A stretch of DNA of 64,000 nt from Trichosporon coremiiforme (lineage: Eukaryota > Basidiomycota > Tremellomycetes > Trichosporonales > Trichosporonaceae): the NCBI GenBank assembly GCA_039545355.1, contig BCJJ01000034.1, positions 1 through 64,000 of the forward strand, in the 5' to 3' direction. The notes under the pieces are model-generated. The model saw only the letters and a list, made by a program, of their open reading frames with translations, was not told where the DNA came from and did not search any database. Made by a program: the position numbers and the translations under genes. This document shows positions 20,249 to 31,007 of the stretch, in pieces; within the stretch, counting starts at the first letter, position 1; the number at the start of each line of letters is the position of its first letter.

Positions 20249-21974
20249 GGTGATGAATCTAGATGTGAGGTGGAGATGGGAAAAGAAATCAGTCTGTTTC
20301 CAACTTTTGTTAAGCCTGAGCAGCTGGCAGGGCTTGCTTCGATCACTCAGTTTGTGTCACCGCCTGACTGTTTGCCGCGCTCGGTCAGCACGCCTGCCAG
20401 CGGTCTCCATAGCTGCCTGCACCGGGGTCGCACGCTTGACGGTGATGACATTGGTCCACCGGGCTCGGCTAAGACGGCAAAGAAGGCTCGGCCCCGCTTG
20501 TCATGCGCCTCATGCCCTGTCTCGCTTGGCCCCGTGCTAGTATCCAGTCATCGGCGGTTGGAGAGAAAGAGGCGTCGGTGAGAGTGAGGGGCATGTATGC
20601 GGGGTTTGGGGGAGTGTGGAGGCGACTTCAGCGAAATCCGGACGTCGAGCCGCGGACGCCGGCGGCTGGAGCGGACTGGAGCGCACGAGCGGTAGGGAAT
20701 GAGCGGCATTGGAAGTCGAAGACCAGGAGCGTGGAGTGCGATTGGCTGACGAGCGGTCGAGATCCGGCTTTAGTCCTCCGCCACCGACACCATTTGCTGC
20801 CTGTTCTGCAAGGTTTCAGGTGGAGCAAGAAGGCACGTTGGAGCTCCTTCCTGCAGAGTTTGCAAAGCACGCGTAGATGGCCCTCCCTTGAGGATGATTA
20901 AAGCTTGCAGGCGGGAATAGAGTGGACCAAGATCCGGCTTCGACACATGGCTGACGGTATCAACACGTGATGAGCGCGTCGTCTAGCGCGGTTTCGTCGG
21001 AGAAACTCCCTCGGTGTAGCCAGTCTCGTTGTCTCCTCCGTGGTCGGCGGTGGGGATGAGGAGGTGTTGTCAGACGTTACCACGGCAAGTACCTAGGAGG
21101 GGCTCCTTTGTTATCGTCGCGGGGCTCGACGATAAGGTCAGCAAGCCGATCAGCGCCGCGCAGGTGGGTCAGTGAAGTGAGCAAGCTGCGGTCAGCATTC
21201 GAGGACCAGGTACTGGGGTAGGCGAGATTGCCGAGCCTGTGTTGCTAATATACTCACTTAGCAGCAACCATTCCTGTTGACGTCGACGGAACCGATAGCG
21301 CACAGCAGCGAGCATCGAGATCGAGTGAAGAGACAAAGAGAAAGAACAGAAGATCGTGTGAATCGAACCAGAGTAGTCCGAGGACGGTCGCGCCGATGGA
21401 CGTATCCCCCACTCTCGTGTTCTCTTCCCCCATCCTGCCTATTGGAACATCGGCAACCACACGCCCACGGTCCGGCTCCGTCCGCCGTGCACGGGCAAGT
21501 GCGACCATACCCATGGCACAGCAACCAGTCCAAAGATCGATCGGCCAGATCGCAATCTCGCTGTCGTTATCACGCTTGGCCGCGGCATGCTCGGCCACAC
21601 TGGGATCTCCGTCTCGCGACCTGCGCATTCCTTCGATGACGGCGCTTCTCCGTCTCGGGAGTGCGAGGGAGGGGGACAGGAGGGCGAGCGCGGGCGAGTC
21701 GTCGGGCAAGAGCGCTGTCTGCGAGTCAAAGAGTCGGGAGTCGGTCACTGCGGTGAGCTGCAATTTCAGATTAGAACGCCGAAAAAGCACGACATTACGC
21801 CATATTTGCACAACTGCACAACAACCCCGCCCACCACAGTCATGCATAACGCGTTCATCTCCGACGTCACTTGGACTCGCTGCTGACTGATAATAGCTTG
21901 TTGCTGGTAGTTGCACTTATCTCCCCTCTCTTCCATCCTCCGTGACACGCACTACTCACGACTCACCACACGGC
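20249..21974. other. 1.7-kb divergent promoter region
   Basis: Between the starts of the CoA-transferase (minus) and the dioxygenase (plus). A 220-codon minus-strand frame (21254-21916) begins with GTG, lacks motifs and abuts the dioxygenase leader, so it was not annotated. Confidence 0.4.
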
Positions 21975-23063
21975 ATGACGAACGACAACACCCAGGACTT
22001 CCAGTCCATCCCCGTCATCGACCTCTCGCAGCCGGACCACGCCGCGCTCATCGCCGAGATCCAGCACGCGCTCATCCACATCGGCTTCTTCTACGTCAAG
22101 AACCACGGCGTCCCCCTCTCCTTCCTCGACACTGTCACCGCTAAGGCGATCGAGTTCTTTGACCTTCCCCTCGAGGAGAAGCTCAAGGCCGACAAGCTGA
22201 CCTCGCCCACCTTCCTCGGGTACAGCGTGCAGGGCAACGAGATCACGAAGAACAAGAAGGACAACCGCGAGCAGCTCGACTTTGCGAACGAGCTGCCCGC
22301 GTTCTGGAAGCCCGGACAGCCCGAGTACGAGCGTCTCACGGGACCCAACCCGCTTCCCGATGAGGCGGCGCTGCCCGGATTCCGCGACGTGCTGCAGGAG
22401 TACTGGACGTATGCGTCTGGACTTGCTGAGCGCCTGACTCGCCTGACGGCCGAGGCCCTCGGCCTCCCGCCCAACGCGATCGAGGACGCCTACGTCGAGC
22501 CTGGACAGCAGCACCGCGCCAAGCTGATCAAGTATCCTGCCGTCGACGCCCTCTCGCCCGCCGACGGAACGCAGGGCGTCGGCGCGCACCGCGACACGGC
22601 CAACCTCCTCACCGTCCTGTATCAGGCGAACGACCTTCCAGGCCTGCAGGTGCAGAACCACGCCGGCGAGTGGATCGACGCCCCCGCCATCCCAGGCACG
22701 TTCGTCATCAACATCGGCACCGGGCTCGAGTACCTCGTGCACAACGTTGCTGTCGCCACGACGCACCGCGTCCTGAACCCGCCCCCGGGACGCGGACCGA
22801 GGTACTCTATCGGATACTTCCACGGCGCTCGTCTGGACCGGAAGCATGAGCAGACCAACCTGCCCGCCGAGATCCTTGCTCAGAAACCCGCCGACGTGGT
22901 CACGGACACGAAGGGCTTCCAGTTCGCTGAGCTCTACGCCTCCAACCCGGGCATGTATGCGCTCATCAACCGGTGCTCGTCGCACCGCGACGTCGGCGTC
23001 AAGTGGTACCCCGAGCTGTGCAAGGAGCACGGCATCACCGACGGACCGAGCGGCGGATACTAG
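21975..23063 (+). CDS. 2-oxoglutarate/Fe(II)-dependent dioxygenase (isopenicillin N synthase-like)
   Basis: Single exon, 362 residues, ATG at 21975. The N-terminal DIOX_N region (SIPVIDLSQ ... GFFYVKNHGV) and C-terminal 2OG-FeII domain are both complete. Iron ligands are His205 and Asp207 in GAHRDTANLL and His264 in TTHRVLNP; Arg276 and Ser278 in RYSIGYF bind the 2-oxoglutarate carboxylate. The family oxidises small molecules (flavonoids, gibberellins, amino-acid derivatives, thymine in some fungi). The next genes downstream are transporters of amino acids and allantoate-like compounds, so a nitrogen-compound substrate is possible but unproven. Confidence 0.88.
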   Translation: MTNDNTQDFQSIPVIDLSQPDHAALIAEIQHALIHIGFFYVKNHGVPLSFLDTVTAKAIEFFDLPLEEKLKADKLTSPTFLGYSVQGNEITKNKKDNREQLDFANELPAFWKPGQPEYERLTGPNPLPDEAALPGFRDVLQEYWTYASGLAERLTRLTAEALGLPPNAIEDAYVEPGQQHRAKLIKYPAVDALSPADGTQGVGAHRDTANLLTVLYQANDLPGLQVQNHAGEWIDAPAIPGTFVINIGTGLEYLVHNVAVATTHRVLNPPPGRGPRYSIGYFHGARLDRKHEQTNLPAEILAQKPADVVTDTKGFQFAELYASNPGMYALINRCSSHRDVGVKWYPELCKEHGITDGPSGGY

Positions 23064-24199
23064 AGTGTTGGTTGCAGTGGTGGGCGTGTAATAGGCGCGG
23101 GAGGGGTGTTTTTGGATATTTTCGCAACAAGTTGTACATAGGCATGCATTGGCTCATTTGACAGGACCTGCTCGCGTGAGCATTGATCGGCGGCCACTGG
23201 CGACAAGGCGTCCAAGCCACCACCACAAAGGCTGCCCGAGGGGACGTAGGTCTATCTTGATAACTGCCAGGTCCTATCCGGAGTAACCCCGGCAGATATG
23301 ACTGGGTCTTCTTCTCCACTTCGACGAGAGCACTTGCTCAGGTCCTTGTTCAGAGCATGGTAAGACAACGCGTATCGTCACCACGTCCACGCTGACCAGA
23401 AGCAGCAGCCAACGGGGTTCCCTCATGCTCAGGGATGGAGACTCCATTCTGCTGGTGAGCCTGAATCCGCGATTCCGGCGGTTGGAAAAGTCGCCGCTCA
23501 CGCGCTGACCTCAGCCCAGATGCCAGATCGGCACTCTCACGTCCGCTCGACCCCTCGATCCCTCAAGTTTCTTGGCGTAGGCGAGGCGAAGAAATTTCTA
23601 GCCCAAAACCCAGCGCAGTGGTACGTGCCATGAGCTTGTTATCACTGAGGCTGTTTATGTTCTCGTGTGCACGGACATCGAGACCTTCAATGATCCAGCC
23701 ACAGGCTGGATCGTGGCGATGGGAGGGATGAGACAAGTTTACGGTTCCAGCCGCCAAGCCTGTCGTGTAAATTGAATGACATGCGATTCAGAACATGCGG
23801 TCATTGCCCTGGCGCAGAAGCCGCGGAGCCTGGCCGAGATCAGGTGGGCCACCTGCCCAAGTGGGCGGGTCCAGCTTCCAAGAAACCGCACGCGAGGAAA
23901 GAGTTTCGCGACCGGTCGGGTGCTAAGTCGCTCGCCTGCGAGATTTGTTGTTCCAGATGCACGTCAAGGGCGACCGCTCCAACTCCCCATCCATCGCCTG
24001 CTCCACCGTCTCCACAGAGTCTCCAGATACTCCCCGCAGCCCCCATTCTCCACACCTCGCCACTCGCGCCTCTGTTCAATAGACGTCGAGATCGACGGAA
24101 ATCTTCCTCTGATCAACAAATTTCCAGCGTCGCACTCCACCCAACCTCGCACCTCGACTTCTGCTTTCATTTTACACAACAACAACAGCAGAACCAAAC
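23064..24199. other. 1.1-kb intergenic region
   Basis: 3' flank of the dioxygenase and promoter of the AAAP transporter; pyrimidine-rich with CAACAACAAC just before the ATG at 24200. No gene supported. Confidence 0.4.
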
Positions 24200-25830
24200 A
24201 TGCCCCTGTGGGCTAAACAGGAGGAGAAGAACCTCTACACCGTCAAGACGGCCGACGCCAGCGATGACAAGAGCGCCGGCGCCGAGATCCGTGATGCGCG
24301 CGTCATCGAGGACGCCGTCTTCGGCCAGGTCGGCGCTGACGGCAAGGGACCCAACTTCCGCGGCGTGAGTGTCCCTCCCATGCCCACCCTCGCCCCCCCG
24401 TCACTTCTCTAGCCCAATGCTAACCTCTAGGTCGGTCTCGGCGGCACCTTTGTGCTGATGACGAAAGCGAACATCGGCCTCGGTATTCTGCAGATCCCCT
24501 TCGTCTTCCAGGCCATTGGTATCGTGCCCGGCATCGTGCTCCTGATCGGCATGGCGATCCTCGTCGCCTGGTGCGGCTCGTACATCCAGCCGTTCAAGAT
24601 GAACCACCCCGAGGTGTACGGGTACGGCGACATCGGCCAGGTCATCTTTGGCAAGTGGGGGCGCGAGATCTTCTCCCTCGTCTTTGTGACCAACTTCATC
24701 TTCGTCTCTGCCTCTGCCATGGTTGCCGTCTCGACCGCGCTGAACGCCGTCAGCGTGCATGCAGCGTGCACGGCCATCTTCATGGTCGTCGCGGCCATTG
24801 CGTGCTGGATGCTGGCGTCCATCAAGACGCTGGGCGACATTACTTGGCTCGGCTGGGTCGGCATGGTCTCCATCCTCGCGTCCGTCATCACCCTCACGGT
24901 GGCTGTGGGCGTGAACGACCGTCCGGCCGAGGCGCCCCAGACTGGCCCGTGGGACAAGGACTTCAAGATTGCCGCGTCGACGGATGCGATCGGCGGCATC
25001 GGCGCGATCACGAATGTGCTCTACGCCTACGCTGCCACGCCGTGCTACTGGGGCATCATTTCGGAGATGAAGGACCCGCGCAAGCACAACCGCATGATGG
25101 TTATCAGTATCGGCATGTGTGCGGCGCTGTACATCATCATCGGCTCCGTCGTCTACGCTTTCTGCGGGCAGTACGTCTCCTCGCCTGCGCTTGGATCCGC
25201 CGGCGTGCTCATGAAGCGTGTCTGCTATGGTCTCGCCATCCCCGCACTCCTTGTTTCGTGTAAGTTTCCTTGAGCCGACGGGTGTGACTGCAGAGAGTGT
25301 GCTGACAAGTCTAGGCTGCATCTATCTCCACCTCGCGTCCAAGTTCATCTTCATCCGCATCCTGCAGGGCACCGAGCACATCTCCCGCCCGACCAAGCGT
25401 CACTGGATCACCTGGTTCGGATGCACGATCGGAGCGGGCGGCATCGCGTACATCCTCGGCAGTGCTATTCCGTGAGTACCGCGAGCGAGCTGAGCCGGGG
25501 AGCTGCAGTACCGAGCCGCCGCCAACGTTGTGAACCCTCCATAGCTAACATCACAGCACCTTCGACGCCATCGTCGGCTTCATCGGCTCCCTGCTGACGC
25601 CGCAAACGACCATCGTCGTCTTCCCCCTCGTGTGGTGGCACGACAACTGGCGCTACCGCCAGCGCGGCGACCGGAGTGTGCCCATGATGCTCGTGAACCT
25701 GTTCATCTTCATCGCGGGCCTCTTCTTCGTCGTGGGAGGCATGTATGCCGCCGTCACGAATCTTATCAACACGGCCGCCACGAATGGGCCGTGGACATGC
25801 GCCGATAACTCGGGGAGTGTCAAGGAGTAA
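24200..25830 (+). CDS. AAAP-family amino-acid transporter
   Basis: Four exons, 24200-24364, 24431-25259, 25315-25471 and 25557-25830, with introns of 66, 55 and 85 nt, all GT-AG and frame-preserving; 474 residues. A ~55-residue hydrophilic N-terminus is followed by about 11 hydrophobic segments. FVLMTKANIGLGILQIPFVF is the hallmark first helix of fungal AAAP (MTR/AVT-like) permeases, and GIGAITNVLYAYAATPCYWGIISEM matches the segment 6 region. Such proteins move neutral or aromatic amino acids with protons at the plasma membrane or vacuole; the substrate cannot be read from sequence. Confidence 0.87.
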
Positions 25831-26281
25831 AGAGCTGGGACTTGTATAATATTGGGGATATGAGGGATTGGGGTCGGGTGTTGGGATATGGGAGAGACAC
25901 ACTGCTCATGCATTGGGGTTTGGAATACAACATTATACGACAGGGGCCGTCGTATCGATACAAGAGGGGTTGGATACAGTGGAGCGAGTTGATTCACACG
26001 GCGGCTGTTCCTCAGAACAGATCAAGTGACTGTCCGGGTTGAGCGGATAAATGATGAAGACGAAGGTGGGCTGTTGAGATGGGCGAGGAGCCATTACAGG
26101 AGCGCTGATCCGATAAGAGTTGACGAGTTGAAGCGATTAGACGCCGCAAGTGTGAGAACACCGTTTCTTGCCCACCGAAGCGAGCAAAGGGCACTGCGAT
26201 TACGACTGGCCGGGCCCGAGTGGCTCAGAAAACCAAGTTCCGACCGGCAATCACTTGCGCAGCCGCGTGATCAGCTCGCGA
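25831..26281. other. Convergent intergenic region
   Basis: Between the stops of the AAAP transporter (plus) and the Dal5-type permease (minus). Nothing else seen. Confidence 0.4.
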
Positions 26282-27917
26282 TTAATACGGATACCGGAAA
26301 CTGGGTATCTCCTTATCAGTGTAACTGACGTCAGCCCTGACTTGCAGGTGAACTCACTCCTTGAACTCGATGTTGTCCTCCTCAACGACGGGCGGGAGCT
26401 TGTCTCTCCTCTTGTTCCAAATCCGGTGCAAGACATAGATGGCCGCCATCGTCGCCGCATGAACACAAAGTCCGGACAGAATTGCAATGCGTGCAGTCTG
26501 GTAGATCGGCGCTTCGCTCGACTTGAAGAACTGGCTGCCGCTGAGGTTGCCGCTGGCGTAGAACAGCTGGTAGACGCAGTAGAACGTTGCCCTCTTCGTC
26601 GCACCAGAGGTCATGCTCTGGATCCACGGGATGAAGAGCATCATGCCGATCGGGAACCAGAACGTGAGGCAGAGTCCGACCATGCGGCCCACCTTCTCTC
26701 CGGGCGGGAGGCCGAGCATGATGCCCGCGCCGACGATTCCGACCAGAATACCAGCGAGCGCGGGCCAGAACCGCGATCGCATCCGGTACGCGAGGTACGT
26801 GCACAGCCACATGCCGACGATCTCGGACGCGCCCGTGCTCATGCCCACGAGTGAGGTCATGCGCTTGTCGAATCCGAAGCCCTGGATCAGGACTGCCGAG
26901 AAACTCGTGACGCCTCCGTTCGGGATCGACGTCGCAAACACACTGATGGCGGCGAGGTAGATGCGCGGGTCGCAAAAGGCCTCCCGCACCTGGTACCACC
27001 TGATGCCGCTTCCAGTCGTGCCCGTCTTGTTCTCGCGGATGCGTTCGAGGGCGATGAGGCGCTCGCGCGGCGTGAGGAACCACGCGCGCGCCGGCGACGC
27101 CGGGACCACGAGGATGACGTACACGCCGTACACGAATGTGACGGGGCCGAGGAGGACGAAGATGAACTGCCACTTTGCGATCGTACCCGTGGGCAGAGCG
27201 TACATCCCGTAACTGATGAGGGAGCCGAATATGCCGCCCCACCCGACCATGGAGTACCAGATGCCGACGCGGACGCTCTGCTCGTTGCGTGTGTACCACA
27301 TGCCCGTCACACTGCCGCAGATCGGCAGCATCGCACTCTCAGCGCATCCGAGGATGAAGCGACACGCCGCGAGGCCGGAGAAGTTGTGGCACGCCGCCAT
27401 GAGGCCGAGACACAGCGACCACACCAGCACGGCGCACCCGAAGTGCAGCTTGATGTTGACGCGGACGAGTAGCCAGGCCGCAAAGGGCTGCCACACGAGG
27501 TACCCGATGTAGAGGATGGAGCCGAGCCACGCAAAGTCCTGCCCCTTAAGTCCGTTCGCCGTTTGGAAGTCGAAGAGGTTCGCGTATGCGATCGCCGTCT
27601 TGTCGAGGTACTGGAAGAAGTAGCACAGCATGAGCGGCGGCATACTGCGCGTTAGTCAGAGAGGGAGGGGAGGCTCACATGGCGAGGTCGATCTTCCACA
27701 GGATGCGGCGCAGCTCCTTCGAGTCGACCTCGGAGAGGCTGATCCGGTCGCCCTCCAGCAAAGCTAGATCCGCGGTGAGACCAGCCTCGTGCGCCGGGTG
27801 GTACGTCGCGCTGTTGTCCGATATGGAAGCGGCCGAGAAGTCGCGCTTCGCGTCGTCGCTGGGCGGACCACAGCACGGTGCCGGTTCGGGCTGGTACTTC
27901 TCGCCCATGGTTGGCAT
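26282..27917 (-). CDS. MFS permease of the allantoate/Dal5 (ACS) family
   Basis: Three exons, 27917-27679, 27644-26358 and 26300-26282; 514 residues. The first splice restores KIDLAIMPPLMLCYFFQYLDK, the diagnostic ACS helix 1. RFILGCAESAM and WYTRNEQSVRVGIWYS are the conserved segment 4 and loop motifs. The last exon is only 19 nt: removing the 57-nt GTGAGT...CCCAG intron gives a tail NIEFKDFRYPY, and an FRY-type ending is usual for Dal5-like proteins, whereas reading through gives IEFKE and stop. Family substrates include allantoate, ureidosuccinate, nicotinate, pantothenate and biotin precursors. Twelve hydrophobic segments are visible. Confidence 0.88.
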
Positions 27918-29412
27918 GGTCGGTCTTTCGAGTGCGCGGTGAATCAGAGGGGGGACAGATCTGAAAGCGAGCCACGCTTTGCATATTTGTACGCTTTCCA
28001 CTGCCGTAGCATGGGTAGCGCGGGGCCACGGGGACAGCGTGTGCATGCTCTGGTTGCTGCTCTATCTCACGATCGCCAACTATCTCGCGCTAGTGTACTT
28101 GATAAGAGCTCACTCAGCGCATGGCGGCGCAGGTCTTCCTCGGTAGTCAATACTAGTCAGGAAGAAAAAGCATCAACGTGCGATGATGTGCTTGCTTTGC
28201 CTTTGTTCCTGGGCCGGGTCGACGGGTCGCTTGCCGGCACTGGACGTCATGGGCACCACGGGAGAGGACGACTGCGGCGGCTGGACGGGGTCCTCGGGGC
28301 TTCAAGGTTCGCCTCTTCTGGAAGTGTAATACCCTCCCTCCGTTCTTCCCTCTTTCGCTTGGAGAGAGGCCAGAGATAAGACCTGAGGGTAGCACCTCGT
28401 GTTCGGCCCGTGTCCAATGCGGCCAATGAAACGGTGGCGCGGCCTCACGACACAAGGTCAGATTGGTCAGTCCGCCCGGGACATGCAGTGGCGTGCGTGG
28501 AACCTGCATCGGGACGCCTGCGACTTCCATCTGAGACGCACAGGAAGGAAAGAACGTCTCGGCGTCTCCGGGCACGGCACGTGTCCGTGCATTTGGACAC
28601 CGAGTTACTCGAATGAACAGAACGGTGGGCGGACCGTCGGCCCGAAATTGAACCACCTGACGAGGTGGCGCTCGCAAGCGCTCACAAGCTCAACTACATA
28701 TTTCCTAGCGCTGGATCTTGAGACGCCACGGCAAACGGGATGGGGAACGTCTCTGAGAGCTGTGCATAGCCTAGCATGTAGCAGGGAGGCAGAATCGTGT
28801 GAGCGCAAGGAAAGACTGAGAAAGAGCCGCCGGAAGCACTGCGAAGAGCAGGCAGGAATACACGTCGCGTCTCTCAGTGCGGATAAGATTGCCCCGTTTC
28901 CGAAGTTGATCCGCGATCCGTGTGAAACACGCGGGCGTTTGTTTACACGTCCACTTTTTCATCGTCCACGTCCACGTCCACCATCTCTGCGCGATCGTTC
29001 GTCCTGCTAACCAGCGCTGCATATCTTGCGCGAGACGGTATTAGGGCTAGAAGGGACGTTGACACTGAGCAAGAGCGTGCATTGTTGGCGAGGGAGCGAG
29101 AATGAAGAGGAACAGACCTGGGTGACAGACCAGTCGCCAGCCGGATCGCTCGCCGTCCGTCGAGGTTGGACACTTCCACGCCTGATTCCCGTGAAGCGCA
29201 CTCTACGCTGCAACTCCTGTAGGCATAAGAGCAGCAGAGAGCCCGGCCTCGTCGCCGAATTGACCGAGCCGTCGTCCCCGCCCAATCTCCGTCGCCAGGG
29301 ACACCAAACCACCCCTTATCTTCCAACCAACCGTAACTCTACATCGTCCGCCTTCCACAATCTGCCTCTGTCCTTCCCGCTACTGTTCTTGCATAGAGTA
29401 GCAGCAAAAGAG
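27918..29412. other. 1.5-kb region without a supported gene
   Basis: 5' flank of the Dal5-type gene and 3' flank of tRNA-Gly. Open frames of 170-200 codons on both strands (27789-28379, 28153-28677, 28399-29010) overlap each other and show no motif or splice structure. Confidence 0.4.
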
Positions 29413-29483
29413 TACATCCAGGGGGAATCGAACCCCCACCGCATCCATGGCAAGGATGCATGATACCATTTCACCATAGATGT
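29413..29483 (-). tRNA. tRNA-Gly(GCC), intronless
   Basis: 71 nt with the same body as the copy at 8723 and a plain TTGCCAT loop. Followed on its strand by CTCTTTT. The 5' flank CAACATCTA matches the intron-bearing copy at 2676. Confidence 0.93.
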
Positions 29484-29765
29484 TGAGGAGGTACCAGACC
29501 ACATCACCAACGCTGCGTGTCGGGGCGGTCGTTCCTTGAAAGTCTGCGCGCGTGTGCGGCTATGTACTGGCCCACCGTCGTCGAAACGTGATTCTGCGGC
29601 GGAAAAGCGCTGTCCTTTGCGGTCCGGAATGGACGGTAAAGCGAGGGGGGAGCCTTGGGAGTGTCGAGTTGTGGAGGGCGAGGTGGTGGATGACAGGTTG
29701 CCGATAGCCTGGTTGTGAGGTAGATTGATACACTGTCTTGCCTGGCGCTCTTCTAGATGCAGTGG

Positions 29766-30860
29766 CTACGCCTTTGGATCGTACGGGAACACCCAGCCCG
29801 GTGGCAGCTTCGACAGCGTCTCGTTCTGGCCCTCTCTCGCCTTCTCCTTCGGCGACAAGTAGAACTGCGTCTCGATTTTGTACCTCTCCTCGCCGACATG
29901 TTTCCTGTACTCCGTCGACGAGAAGATGGTCACCCTCTCACTGCCCATGACCTCTCCTCCGAGCGCTTCATCCAGGTCCTTGCGGATAACTTTCTCCTTG
30001 TCGCTGCTCGGCGGCGCGTCAATGACGACCGTAATGGGCGCGAAGCGACCCTCCCACACCCACTTGATCCACGCCTCAATTCCGTCGGCGGGTAAGCCAG
30101 GGAGAAGGAACACGCACTCCTCCAGATGTTGCGGCATAGCGACTCGAGGAACGCGGTATTCCTGTGTTCGCCGATTGTACCCATAAGGAGCAGGCAGGGC
30201 GTGGTTGACGAACACGAGCCGCCTCGTGTCCTCGTGGCAGATATGCGGGGGCGACGGCCGGCTCCTTGCTCGCCACCCCGGCGCAGCAGTCTGGAGGTTG
30301 AACTGTGTATCCGGCGCTCGGAACCAGACATACGTCTCTGCGCGGGGGAGGAAACGCGGCGCGTAGGGCAGGATGAGGTGCGGGCCCTTAATCGATGCGA
30401 TGGAGGCGACACGCACGGCACGGAGGGAGGGGCACAGTGCCTCGATCGCTGCGCTGTGGGACTGCGTGAACTCGCCCCGCACTGTGAGCACCTTTGCCGA
30501 GTGTACGAGGCTTGCGCCTGTCTCCTGCACGAGGTCGGCTACGTTGAGACCGGGGTAGAGCGCGGGCCGAAGAACGTGTCGCCACCTGCCTGGCTCTTGG
30601 ATGGGCTGCACTCCCCTCTCTGCAAGCAGGGCTGGGCATCGGCTAGGAGCTTCGGCCATGGGGGTCTCGCCTGGTCGGGTAGACTTAGTCCAGTAGTCGA
30701 CTGTGAGCAGGTGGGTGCCGATCTTGGCGTTGAGTCGTTCGTGCCAGTCCCGGCTCACGAGACTAAGTTGGACTAGCGCGATCGGGTGGTTATAGTCCGC
30801 GACGGCGTAGTCGAGGATCGTGTCGATGATGTGCGGAAAGCTGGCGTCTGATATAGGCAT
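29766..30860 (-). CDS. F-box-like protein of unknown function
   Basis: Single exon, 364 residues from the ATG at 30860. The N-terminus FPHIIDTILDYAV ... LVQLSLVSRDWHERLN resembles the degenerate F-box starts of many basidiomycete proteins, followed by a long poorly conserved region. No membrane segment or signal peptide. A second in-frame ATG at 30992 would add 44 residues but runs into the 5' region of the divergent decarboxylase, so the shorter start is preferred. If a true F-box, it would act as an SCF adaptor. Confidence 0.6.
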   Translation of the reverse strand: MPISDASFPHIIDTILDYAVADYNHPIALVQLSLVSRDWHERLNAKIGTHLLTVDYWTKSTRPGETPMAEAPSRCPALLAERGVQPIQEPGRWRHVLRPALYPGLNVADLVQETGASLVHSAKVLTVRGEFTQSHSAAIEALCPSLRAVRVASIASIKGPHLILPYAPRFLPRAETYVWFRAPDTQFNLQTAAPGWRARSRPSPPHICHEDTRRLVFVNHALPAPYGYNRRTQEYRVPRVAMPQHLEECVFLLPGLPADGIEAWIKWVWEGRFAPITVVIDAPPSSDKEKVIRKDLDEALGGEVMGSERVTIFSSTEYRKHVGEERYKIETQFYLSPKEKAREGQNETLSKLPPGWVFPYDPKA

Positions 30861-31007
30861 GGCGACTGTCAGTGGGATGATGCCGGTCCTCAACGCACGG
30901 TGTGAGAAAGAGTGGACGACAAGGAGAAGGTCCGATCGATGTGGACAGCCGACCTCCACCGGATCGGCTATGGCCGGCTGTCCGGACGTCATAACCGCGT
31001 CGTGCCC

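Noticed and set aside
21254..21916. 220-codon minus-strand frame in the divergent promoter at 20-22 kb
   Set aside because: Starts at GTG and has no recognisable features.
28153..29010. Overlapping 174- and 203-codon frames
   Set aside because: On opposite strands over the same DNA with no motifs; cannot support either.
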